From the NCBI GenBank assembly GCA_039812085.1, contig JBDHZU010000074.1:1-9495 (forward strand): a stretch of DNA of 9,495 nt, written 5' to 3'. The position numbers and the translations under genes were made by a program. Shown here one piece after another: positions 1 through 6,488 of the stretch (positions are counted from its first letter, which is position 1; every line of letters starts with the position of its first letter). This DNA is from JBDHZU01 sp039812085. GTDB lineage: Bacteria > Actinomycetota > Actinomycetes > S36-B12 > UBA10799. The notes under the pieces were generated by a model that saw nothing but the letters and a program-made list of their open reading frames with translations, did no database searches and was not told the origin of the DNA.

Positions 1-1
1 G

Positions 2-1444
2 GTGGCGGCTGGTGTGGCCAAGGCCCATGCCGACGTGGTGCTCATTTCCGGTCATGACGGTGGAACGGGTGCCTCACCGCTGACCAGCCTCAAGCATGCG
101 GGTGGACCGTGGGAACTGGGTCTGGCGGAAACCCAGCAGACCTTGCTGCTCAACGGTCTGCGTGATCGCGTTGTGGTCCAAACCGACGGACAGCTCAAGA
201 CCGGACGCGATGTCGTCATCGCTGCGTTGCTCGGTGCTGAGGAATACGGTTTCGCGACGGCTCCGCTGGTGGTCTCTGGCTGCATCATGATGCGCGTCTG
301 CCACCTGGATACCTGCCCAGTGGGAGTAGCGACTCAGAATCCGGTCCTGCGCGAACGTTTCAGCGGCAAGCCGGAATTCGTGGTGACCTTCTTCGAATAC
401 ATCGCCGAACAGGTGCGCGAGATTTTGGCAGAGCTTGGCTTCCGCAGCCTGGATGAGGCCATCGGTCACAGCGAGTTCATCGACACCCTCGATGCGGTGA
501 ATCACTGGAAAGCGGCCGGTCTGGATCTGACACCGATCCTGTGGCAACCCGAACTGCCAGAAGGCACCGCACGTCGACAAGTGGTCGAGCAAGACCACGG
601 TCTGCAGAAGGCATTGGACAACGAACTCATTGCGCTATGCGCCGATGCGCTGGAAGACGGTTCACCGGTTCGTGCGCAGTTGTCGATCCGTAACGTCAAC
701 CGGACGGTCGGCACCATGCTGGGCAGCGAGCTGACTCGTCGTCATGGTGAAGAGGGTCTGCCGGACGGCACGATCGACCTGACGTTCATCGGATCGGGTG
801 GACAGTCATTCGGAGCGTTCGTGCCGCGTGGAATCACCATGCGCTTGGAAGGCGATACCAACGACTATCTCGGCAAGGGATTGTCCGGTGGTCGACTCGT
901 GGTTCGTCCTGATCGAGCCGCACCATTTGAACCCAGCGAACACATCATCGCGGGCAACGTCATTGCCTACGGGGCCACCAGCGGAGAAATCTTCGTTCGT
1001 GGTCAAGTGGGAGAGCGTTGCTGTGTGCGTAACTCGGGTGCGACTGTCGTGGTCGAAGGCGCAGGTGACCACTTGTGCGAATACATGACGGGCGGACGAG
1101 TAGTTGTCCTTGGGCCGGTGGGACGCAACGTGGCAGCAGGTATGAGCGGTGGTGTTGCCTACGTGCTGGATCTCGATCCAGAACTGGTCAACCGAGAAAT
1201 GGTGGAACTGGAAGCTCTGGAGGACACGGATCGGGAGTTCTTGACCGACATCGTGACCCGTCACGCAGAGAACACCGGATCGAGCACAGCCGAAGCGCTG
1301 ATCAACGACGGTGATTCTGCATGTGATCGATTCACCAAGATCATGCCGCGGGACTACAAGCGAGTCCTACAGGCAATTGCTCGGGCAGAACAAGAAGGTG
1401 CCGACGTAAACGCGGCCATCATGCAGGAGGCGGCTCGTGGCTGA
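2..1444 (+). CDS. gltB: Glutamate synthase (NADPH) large subunit, C-terminal part (5' end outside window)
   Basis: This is the C-terminal third of the GOGAT large (alpha) subunit, which makes two glutamates from 2-oxoglutarate and glutamine in the cytoplasm. The frame is already open at the left edge, so the first codon here (GTG) is an internal valine. The usual protein is about 1,500 residues; 480 are present. Visible landmarks, numbered from the window edge: the FMN/substrate-barrel segment SGHDGGTGASP at 16-26; the 3Fe-4S cysteines in C-x5-C-x4-C spacing at C94, C100 and C105; then the C-terminal GXGXG beta-helix domain at about 205-400, with repeated Gly-Gly turns such as GLSGGRLVV and MTGGRVVVLG. 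The N-terminal glutamine amidotransferase domain must lie upstream. The gene ends inside the start of gltD (8-nt overlap), so the two subunits are probably translationally coupled. The family assignment is very secure. Confidence 0.97.
   Translation: MAAGVAKAHADVVLISGHDGGTGASPLTSLKHAGGPWELGLAETQQTLLLNGLRDRVVVQTDGQLKTGRDVVIAALLGAEEYGFATAPLVVSGCIMMRVCHLDTCPVGVATQNPVLRERFSGKPEFVVTFFEYIAEQVREILAELGFRSLDEAIGHSEFIDTLDAVNHWKAAGLDLTPILWQPELPEGTARRQVVEQDHGLQKALDNELIALCADALEDGSPVRAQLSIRNVNRTVGTMLGSELTRRHGEEGLPDGTIDLTFIGSGGQSFGAFVPRGITMRLEGDTNDYLGKGLSGGRLVVRPDRAAPFEPSEHIIAGNVIAYGATSGEIFVRGQVGERCCVRNSGATVVVEGAGDHLCEYMTGGRVVVLGPVGRNVAAGMSGGVAYVLDLDPELVNREMVELEALEDTDREFLTDIVTRHAENTGSSTAEALINDGDSACDRFTKIMPRDYKRVLQAIARAEQEGADVNAAIMQEAARG
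1425..1430 (+). promoter_or_regulatory. gltD ribosome binding site inside the gltB 3' end
   Basis: AGGAGG lies 6 nt before the GTG at 1437 and within the last codons of gltB. It fixes the GTG as the gltD start and supports coupled translation of the two glutamate synthase subunits. Confidence 0.85.
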
Positions 1445-2894
1445 TCCCAGAGGATTCCTCACACACGATCGAGAGTTGCCTAAGCGGCGACCAGTCGATG
1501 TCCGCATCCAAGACTGGAAAGAGGTCTACGAAGACTTCGAACCCGGCAAGATCGAGACCCAAGCGTCTCGCTGCATGGATTGCGGAATCCCGTTCTGTCA
1601 TCAGGGCTGCCCACTGGGCAACCTGATTCCCGAGTGGAACGACTTGGTCTGGCGAGACGACTGGGCAGATGCCAGCGAACGTCTACATGCCACGAACAAC
1701 TTCCCGGAGTTCACTGGTCGGTTGTGCCCGGCACCGTGCGAGACCGCTTGTGTGCTGGGAATCAACCAGAACCCGGTGACGATCAAACAGGTCGAGGTGG
1801 AAATCGTCGAGCGTGCCTGGGCAGACGGAAACGTCAAGCCGCAGCCACCGCAGCGATTGTCCGGACGGACTGTTGCCGTGGTGGGTTCAGGACCAGCGGG
1901 ATTGGCGGCTGCTCAGCAGTTGGCTCGTGCTGGCCATACGGTTGCCGTCTTCGAGCGAGCTGACCGTGTGGGTGGCTTGCTGCGGTACGGAATCCCCGAG
2001 TTCAAGATGGAGAAGCAGTTCCTGGACCGTCGTCTGGAACAGATGGAAGCCGAAGGGGTGAAGTTCCGTACCGGTGTAGAGGTAGGAACGGACTTCTCCA
2101 TTGCCGACCTGCGTCGTCGCTATGACGCAGTGGTGTTGGCTATCGGGGCAACTCAAGCGCGAGACCTACCGGTTCCGGGACGTGAACTAGGTGGCATCCA
2201 TCAAGCGATGGAATATCTGCCGTTGGCTAACCGGGTATGTGCCGGTGATGCGGACGTTTCCACGATTGATGCCAAGGACAAGCACGTCATCGTCATCGGT
2301 GGCGGTGACACCGGTGCGGATTGCTTGGGAACCGCGACTCGCCAAGGCGCGACCAGCGTGACTCAGCTTGAGATCATGCCGCGCCCACCTGAGGAGCGAG
2401 CAGGTAATCAGCCCTGGCCGACCTATCCGATGATTTACCGGGTATCTAGTGCTCACGAAGAGAACGGTGAGCGTCTGTACGCGATGAACACCACCCGATT
2501 CGTTGATGACGGAAACGGTCGTGTGGCCGGAATTGAACTGATCGAAGTTGAATTCGTGGATGGTCGATTTGAACCAGTCGATGGCAGTGAACTCACCTTG
2601 CCTGCTGACCTGGTTTTCCTCGCTATGGGCTTCACCGGTCCAGAAGCCGGACAACTGTCGAGCCAGCTTGGCTTGGAGTTAGATCCGCGGGGCAATATCG
2701 CGCGTGACAACTCCTACGCGACTAACGTTGATGGCGTGTTCGTTGCAGGTGACGCAGGACGTGGTCAGAGTCTGATCGTCTGGGCAATTGCCGAGGGCCG
2801 ATCTGCCGCCGCGTCAGTGGACGCTTACCTCAATCAGGGCGACACCAACCTGCCGACGACGATTCCGCCGACCGCACGACCATTGGTGGTCTGA
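1437..2894 (+). CDS. gltD: Glutamate synthase (NADPH) small subunit
   Basis: This is the beta subunit of GOGAT: it takes electrons from NADPH through FAD and passes them via 4Fe-4S clusters to the large subunit. It has 485 residues, close to the usual length for the family. Landmarks in order: an N-terminal cysteine cluster C46-x2-C49-x4-C54-x3-C58; a second set C97, C101, C105; the first dinucleotide fold GSGPAG at 150-155 (FAD); the second, GGGDTGADC, at 288-296 (NADPH); and the C-terminal flavin-contacting stretch GDAGRGQSLIVWAIAEGR at 438-455. The GTG start at 1437 is chosen because AGGAGG precedes it at 6 nt and the product begins in the usual place, before the GFLTHDRELP-like N-terminus. 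It overlaps gltB by 8 nt, and pyk follows after 9 nt. No key residue looks missing. Confidence 0.97.
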   Translation: MADPRGFLTHDRELPKRRPVDVRIQDWKEVYEDFEPGKIETQASRCMDCGIPFCHQGCPLGNLIPEWNDLVWRDDWADASERLHATNNFPEFTGRLCPAPCETACVLGINQNPVTIKQVEVEIVERAWADGNVKPQPPQRLSGRTVAVVGSGPAGLAAAQQLARAGHTVAVFERADRVGGLLRYGIPEFKMEKQFLDRRLEQMEAEGVKFRTGVEVGTDFSIADLRRRYDAVVLAIGATQARDLPVPGRELGGIHQAMEYLPLANRVCAGDADVSTIDAKDKHVIVIGGGDTGADCLGTATRQGATSVTQLEIMPRPPEERAGNQPWPTYPMIYRVSSAHEENGERLYAMNTTRFVDDGNGRVAGIELIEVEFVDGRFEPVDGSELTLPADLVFLAMGFTGPEAGQLSSQLGLELDPRGNIARDNSYATNVDGVFVAGDAGRGQSLIVWAIAEGRSAAASVDAYLNQGDTNLPTTIPPTARPLVV

Positions 2895-2903
2895 GACTTT
2901 CCG

Positions 2904-4376
2904 ATGTATCGCCGCGCAAAGATCGTGTGCACGCTGGGTCCAGCCACTTCTGGCGAGGGCTCCATCGAACAGTTGGTTCGTTCGGGCATGGATGTTGCCC
3001 GAATCAACATGAGCCACGGTTCGTACGAGGATCACGCACGAGCTATCGCGGATGTCCGTCACGCAACTGATGCCACCGGGCACGGTGTCGCTGTTCTGGC
3101 TGACTTGCAGGGCCCCAAGATTCGTCTGGGCACTTTTGCGACTGAGCAGAATGTGCTGCACGTCGGGAACGAGTTCACCATCACCACCCGCGACGTTGCC
3201 GGTGACGAAACGTGTTGTTCAACGACGTACTCGGGCTTGCCGCATGACGTGAAACCTGGCGACCTGCTGTTGATCGATGATGGCCGACTGCTCTTACGCG
3301 CGGCTCGAGTCACGGACACCGATGTGGTCACTGAAGTCCTCGAAGGTGGCCCAGTTTCTGATCACAAGGGTATTAACTTGCCGGGTGTGGCGGTGAGCGT
3401 TCCGGCACTGACGAGCAAGGACATCGCTGATCTGGAATGGGCGTTGCAGGCTGGTGCGGATCTCATCGCACTGAGCTTTGTGCGAACGGCTGACGATGTC
3501 ATCGTCGCCCGAGAAGTTATGCAACGACTCGGGATCCATATCCCTGTACTGGCCAAGATCGAGAAACCCCAGGCGGTGGAAAACCTCGACGAAATCGTCG
3601 CCGCCTTTGACGGTGTGATGGTGGCCCGCGGTGACCTCGGAGTGGAACTGCCGATTGAACAAGTTCCACTCGTGCAGAAGAACGCCATTGATCGATGTCG
3701 TGCAGCGGGTAAGCCAGTCATCGTGGCCACCCAAATGCTGGACTCAATGATTACCGCCACCCGGCCCACCCGTGCCGAAGCCTCCGATGTTGCAAACGCC
3801 GTGCTGGATGGGGCAGATGCGCTGATGCTGTCTGGTGAGACCTCAGTTGGGGCGCACCCGCCATTGGTGGTGGAGACGATGGCGCGGATCATGCGCCATG
3901 TGGAGGGCGAAGCCGTCACCACGCTGCCGAAGACTTCTGATGACGGCATCAGTTCCACCGCTCGTGCATTGACCCGGGCTGTCACCCAAGTTGGTGCGGC
4001 CGTGGGTGCTACGCACTTGTGTACGTTCACCGAAACCGGTCTCACCGCACGCATGGTCGCCCGACATCGGTCTCCGATCCCGTTGGTGGCCTTCACTCCC
4101 AACCAGCGAGTGCGTTCTCAACTGGCTCTGGTGTGGGGTGTTGAAACTTTCCTCGTTCCAATCGCTTCCAGCACCGACAAAATGGTCGAAATGGTGGATG
4201 CGGTCCTGTTGGAACAGCGCCGCGCACAGCCCGGTGATCGGGTGGTTGTCGTCGCCGGTGTTCCACCGGGCATTGCCGGGACGACGAACGGTATGCGGGT
4301 ACACATCATGGGAGTCAACGAACTCGATCATGATGCTCGCGTGGCCCAAGCCCAAGACCCAGAAGAGGGTTTGTAG
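2904..4376 (+). CDS. pyk: Pyruvate kinase
   Basis: Pyruvate kinase transfers phosphate from phosphoenolpyruvate to ADP, the last step of glycolysis. It has 490 residues, normal for the bacterial A-B-A-C domain layout. Landmarks: N-terminal KIVCTLGPATS at 6-16; substrate-site R33, N35 and S37 in VARINMSHG; B domain from about residue 70 to 165; the signature LAKIEKPQAVENLDEI at 216-231 with catalytic K218 and metal ligand E220; ARGDLGVE at 241-248 with metal ligand D244; and T276 in VATQML. The C-terminal regulatory domain spans about 345-475. The residue that is Glu in K+-dependent enzymes is Lys here (K72, in QGPKIRLG). The ATG at 2904 gives the canonical N-terminus, but no strong Shine-Dalgarno is visible. 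With gltD only 9 nt upstream, translation is probably coupled and the gene co-transcribed with gltBD. It ends directly against the convergent DUF2252 gene. Confidence 0.97.
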   Translation: MYRRAKIVCTLGPATSGEGSIEQLVRSGMDVARINMSHGSYEDHARAIADVRHATDATGHGVAVLADLQGPKIRLGTFATEQNVLHVGNEFTITTRDVAGDETCCSTTYSGLPHDVKPGDLLLIDDGRLLLRAARVTDTDVVTEVLEGGPVSDHKGINLPGVAVSVPALTSKDIADLEWALQAGADLIALSFVRTADDVIVAREVMQRLGIHIPVLAKIEKPQAVENLDEIVAAFDGVMVARGDLGVELPIEQVPLVQKNAIDRCRAAGKPVIVATQMLDSMITATRPTRAEASDVANAVLDGADALMLSGETSVGAHPPLVVETMARIMRHVEGEAVTTLPKTSDDGISSTARALTRAVTQVGAAVGATHLCTFTETGLTARMVARHRSPIPLVAFTPNQRVRSQLALVWGVETFLVPIASSTDKMVEMVDAVLLEQRRAQPGDRVVVVAGVPPGIAGTTNGMRVHIMGVNELDHDARVAQAQDPEEGL

Positions 4377-5810
4377 TCAACTCGTCGCTGAGACGACCCG
4401 ATTGTTAGCGATGGCATCCACTAAGGAGCGATGGTCGCGTTCATTCTGGTCGGCGTAAGCGCGCGCGAAGGCAGTCATTGCTTCGTCGAGTTCGTTGTTG
4501 CGACCGACGTAGGCGGCGATGGCGATGGCGTCCCCGCTACGGGCATGAGCTTTCGCAAGTGTCCACGCGCATAGTTGGGCGTAGCTGCTCATGAGTTCGG
4601 GGCTCATCTCGTCGACGGCTGCCGATCCCTTCCAGTCGCGTAACTGACGCAGGTAGAAATCTCGCTGCTGACCATCCGCGCCAAGTACGCGATCCCAGCC
4701 AAGGAAGATGTCGCTAGCCGATTGCATGAGTCGCTGCCCGGCAACGACTCGTTCTCCGTGATTGCGGTATTGGCTGGGAGCGGTGAATTGCTCGATCACT
4801 GAACGTTCTGCCTGCTTCACCTGCAGGAATAGAGGATCTTCTTCATCGCGCCCGATGAACATGGCGACAAAGCAGCGTGTTCCGACACTGCCCACTCCGA
4901 CGACTTTGCGTGCCAAGTCGGTGTAAGTGAATTGTTCCAACAGATGCTGACGATCTGACGGAAGAGTTTGTTGATAGTTATGGATGATTGTGGCGATGGC
5001 ATCGCGCAAGCGCTGTTCGTCTTCCGCGTTCGACATTAAGTCGCGAACGTTGGTGATCAGTGGAGGATCGGAGATGATCCGACGTTTCCCATCGACGACT
5101 TCGGTGAGCTTGTGCATCGCTTGCATGGAATCGCGGTTGCGGGTCTTATTTAAGTTCTTCTTTGCGCGCTTGCGTTCGGTCGCATCTGCTTGCCCCTTTA
5201 CCGCCTTCATGACGACGTCGGCGTCCAGGCTTGCGTACCAGATATCGAGCTGACGCATCTGCGCGAACTCTTGGATGCTGGTGCGGTACTGCTGGGAGCA
5301 CGCTTCGATGATGCTGCGCCGTTTGCTCTTACTGAACTCGCGTTCGCGGCCGGCGACCTCGAACGAAGTGACGAGTCGTTTGAGATCCCATTCCCACGGC
5401 CCAGGGTTGGTCTCGTCAAAGTCGTTGATGTCGAAGATGAGCCGACGTTCGGGAGTGCCAAAGGCTCCGAAGTTCGCTAAGTGGGCGTCACCACAGATCT
5501 GTGCGTATAGCCCTGACTGTGCAGTGCGTGCCAAATCGGAGGCCATGATCAGCGCCGCGCCGCGGTAGAAGGCGAAGGGAGATTCGGCCATGCGCTCGTA
5601 CCGAATAGGAACGAGTTCCGGTACTCGGGTTTGGGCTTGCGACTGCAACAAGGTGATCGGATCAGGTCGATCGAGAGACGGTTCGAAGATGGCGTGGCTC
5701 ATCCGAGGAATCCGTCGTCGAGCCGTGCGTCCGTGCTCGTAACGTTCCTGCGGAGTGTGGTGTTGGTGAATCCATTCGCCGGCTGGCCCAGCGGGGGAGT
5801 CGTCGCTCAT
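4377..5810 (-). CDS. DUF2252 family protein, kinase/phosphotransferase-like motifs, function unknown
   Basis: A 477-residue soluble protein that I recognise as a DUF2252 family member from its N-terminal RRRIPRMSHA stretch, CGDAHLANFG and GVGSVGTRCF. No biochemical role is known to me. The motifs resemble aminoglycoside phosphotransferase-type kinases: GDAHLANFG (108-116) is like a catalytic loop, INDFDE (128-133) like the metal-binding aspartates, and GPWEWDLKRL (137-146) like the D-P-x-x-DLA segment that follows them. A glycine-rich GVGSVG (305-310) followed by a lysine in FLQVKQA (328-334) resembles a nucleotide-binding loop but comes after the catalytic loop. A basic stretch at 212-225 (ERKRAKKNLNKTR) separates the halves. 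No signal peptide or membrane segment is visible. The ATG at 5810 keeps the family's N-terminus; a TGAGGTG on the minus strand (5830-5824) lies 13 nt upstream, rather far for a Shine-Dalgarno. It is divergent from bldD and convergent with pyk, so probably monocistronic. Family call secure; activity is inference. Confidence 0.9.
   Translation of the reverse strand: MSDDSPAGPAGEWIHQHHTPQERYEHGRTARRRIPRMSHAIFEPSLDRPDPITLLQSQAQTRVPELVPIRYERMAESPFAFYRGAALIMASDLARTAQSGLYAQICGDAHLANFGAFGTPERRLIFDINDFDETNPGPWEWDLKRLVTSFEVAGREREFSKSKRRSIIEACSQQYRTSIQEFAQMRQLDIWYASLDADVVMKAVKGQADATERKRAKKNLNKTRNRDSMQAMHKLTEVVDGKRRIISDPPLITNVRDLMSNAEDEQRLRDAIATIIHNYQQTLPSDRQHLLEQFTYTDLARKVVGVGSVGTRCFVAMFIGRDEEDPLFLQVKQAERSVIEQFTAPSQYRNHGERVVAGQRLMQSASDIFLGWDRVLGADGQQRDFYLRQLRDWKGSAAVDEMSPELMSSYAQLCAWTLAKAHARSGDAIAIAAYVGRNNELDEAMTAFARAYADQNERDHRSLVDAIANNRVVSATS
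4382..4396 (+). terminator. Small hairpin just after the pyk stop (weak terminator candidate)
   Basis: TCGTC (4382-4386) and GACGA (4392-4396) form a perfect 5-bp stem around a 5-nt loop, 5 nt after the pyk stop. No T-run follows, and the hairpin lies within the last codons of the opposing DUF2252 gene. It could be a U-less terminator or a chance repeat; there is no other terminator-like structure between the two convergent genes. Confidence 0.22.
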
Positions 5811-5840
5811 GGGCCGACTCTTTCACCTCAACACCACAGC

Positions 5841-5873
5841 AAACGTCAGCACGTCACTCGGTTGACGACGTTT
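5841..5873. repeat. Cluster of CGTCA/TGACG half-sites in the divergent DUF2252-bldD intergenic region
   Basis: Within 33 bp there are CGTCA at 5844-5848 and 5852-5856, and TGACG at 5863-5867 running into GACG at 5867-5870. The outer edges form a perfect 7-bp inverted repeat (AAACGTC 5841-5847, GACGTTT 5867-5873) and the inner pair a 5-bp inverted repeat with a 6-nt spacer (5852-5856, 5863-5867). The two repeats have different centres (5857 and 5859.5), which suggests a protein-binding site rather than one hairpin. The placement between two divergent genes fits an operator. The binding factor is not known; GTCA/TGAC also match single BldD half-sites (TNAC/GTNA), but not in the expected orientation and spacing. 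Confidence 0.4.
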
Positions 5874-5887
5874 CGCTACCCCCCAAG

Positions 5888-5917
5888 TTGCTTAGTGCTG
5901 ATCACGCTCCGTAGCGT
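5888..5917 (+). promoter_or_regulatory. Candidate bldD promoter, placed for a leaderless transcript
   Basis: TTGCTT (5888-5893) and TAGCGT (5912-5917) are separated by 18 nt and match loosely a housekeeping -35 and the TAnnnT -10 form. The -10 ends 7 nt before the bldD ATG at 5925, so transcription would begin at or next to the A of the start codon. No Shine-Dalgarno is visible before this ATG, which fits a leaderless mRNA, a common arrangement in actinobacteria. This is inference from spacing. Confidence 0.4.
5902..5914. promoter_or_regulatory. Candidate BldD autoregulatory box
   Basis: TCAC-N5-GTAG matches the published Streptomyces BldD consensus TNAC-N5-GTNA at all fixed positions except the last. 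It overlaps the candidate -10 and would block RNA polymerase, as expected if BldD represses its own gene as it does in Streptomyces. With one mismatch in six fixed positions, chance is not excluded. Confidence 0.33.
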
Positions 5918-5924
5918 AGATGTC

Positions 5925-6413
5925 ATGGCAAGCGACTACGCGAAGGCTCTCGGCGGCAAGCTGAGAGCGATCCGGCAGCAGCAAGGGTTGAGCCTTCACG
6001 GAGTCGAGGAACGATCCGGTGGGCGTTGGAAAGCCGTCGTGGTCGGGTCCTACGAGCGCGGTGACCGCGCCGTCACCGTGCAAAAGTTGGCCGAACTTGC
6101 CGACTTCTACAGCGTTCCTGTCTCGGAACTACTTCCTGAAGCAGCCCCTGCGGCAGCCGCTGAGCCCCCGCCGCGTTTGGTCCTGGACCTGGAACGTCTC
6201 GGTCAGGTTCCGGCAGAGAAGGCAGGCCCGCTGGCGCGCTACGCCGCAGCGATTCAGGCTCAGCGCGGGGACTACAACGGTCGAATCCTGTCCATCCGCC
6301 AAGACGATCTGCGTACTTTGGCTGTGATTTACGACGAGAGCCCTTCGGTGCTGGCCGAGCAACTCATCCAGTGGGGTGTGCTCAACCCCGAAGCTCGCCG
6401 CGCCATGGAGTAG
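5925..6413 (+). CDS. bldD: BldD-type cyclic-di-GMP-responsive transcription regulator
   Basis: A 162-residue DNA-binding regulator strongly resembling Streptomyces BldD along its whole length (about 167 residues there). In Streptomyces, BldD dimerises around a c-di-GMP tetramer and represses developmental genes. Residues 1-70 form an XRE-type helix-turn-helix domain with the family stretch GRWKAVVVGSYERGDRAV (33-50). An Ala/Pro linker at about 71-83 (EAAPAAAAEPPP) leads to the C-terminal domain, which starts LVLDLERL. That domain has the c-di-GMP signature intact: RGD at 114-116, eight residues, then RQDD at 125-128, at the same residue numbers as in Streptomyces. The ATG at 5925 is chosen because it gives the family N-terminus MASDYAKALGGKLRAIR; the frame stays open about 290 nt further upstream, but that part runs over the divergent gene and is not BldD-like. 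It lies just upstream of pyrR, as in Streptomyces. Whether this host differentiates cannot be told from the gene. Confidence 0.95.
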   Translation: MASDYAKALGGKLRAIRQQQGLSLHGVEERSGGRWKAVVVGSYERGDRAVTVQKLAELADFYSVPVSELLPEAAPAAAAEPPPRLVLDLERLGQVPAEKAGPLARYAAAIQAQRGDYNGRILSIRQDDLRTLAVIYDESPSVLAEQLIQWGVLNPEARRAME

Positions 6414-6425
6414 CGCGCGACGCGC
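6413..6425 (+). terminator. GC hairpin on the bldD stop codon (possible terminator)
   Basis: GCGCG (6413-6417) and CGCGC (6421-6425) make a perfect 5-bp G/C stem around a 3-nt loop (CGA), beginning at the last base of the bldD stop. There is no T-run after it, so classical intrinsic termination is doubtful. It could separate bldD transcription from the pyr operon or stabilise the bldD 3' end. Confidence 0.3.
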
Positions 6426-6466
6426 CAAGGTGACAACCAGCTTTCGTGGCTGAGTGATTGACCCGG

Positions 6467-6472
6467 TACCCT
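6467..6472 (+). promoter_or_regulatory. Candidate -10 element of the pyr operon promoter
   Basis: TACCCT fits the actinobacterial TAnnnT -10 form and lies 17 nt before the PyrR-binding leader. Transcription from about 6479 would give a leader of roughly 55 nt that contains the whole PyrR hairpin. No good -35 is visible at the right distance (the best is the poor TTCGTG at 6443-6448). TTGACC at 6458 is too close to serve as its -35. Confidence 0.35.
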
Positions 6473-6488
6473 GGGAAGCCAAACCACA

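Noticed and set aside
3362..4102. 246-codon open frame on the minus strand within pyk
   Set aside because: Low-complexity Ala/Ser/Thr-rich composition typical of a shadow of a GC-rich gene; fully inside pyk.
5862..5867. TTGACG as the -35 for bldD
   Set aside because: No acceptable -10 follows at 16-19 nt (AAGTTG is at the expected place); it is better explained as part of the half-site cluster.
5631..5924. N-terminal extension of the bldD reading frame by about 98 codons
   Set aside because: It overlaps the DUF2252 gene antisense, does not resemble BldD, and the ATG at 5925 gives the exact family N-terminus.
6458..6463. TTGACC as the -35 of the pyr promoter
   Set aside because: It is only 3 nt from the best -10 (TACCCT at 6467), and there is no TAnnnT element 16-18 nt downstream of it.
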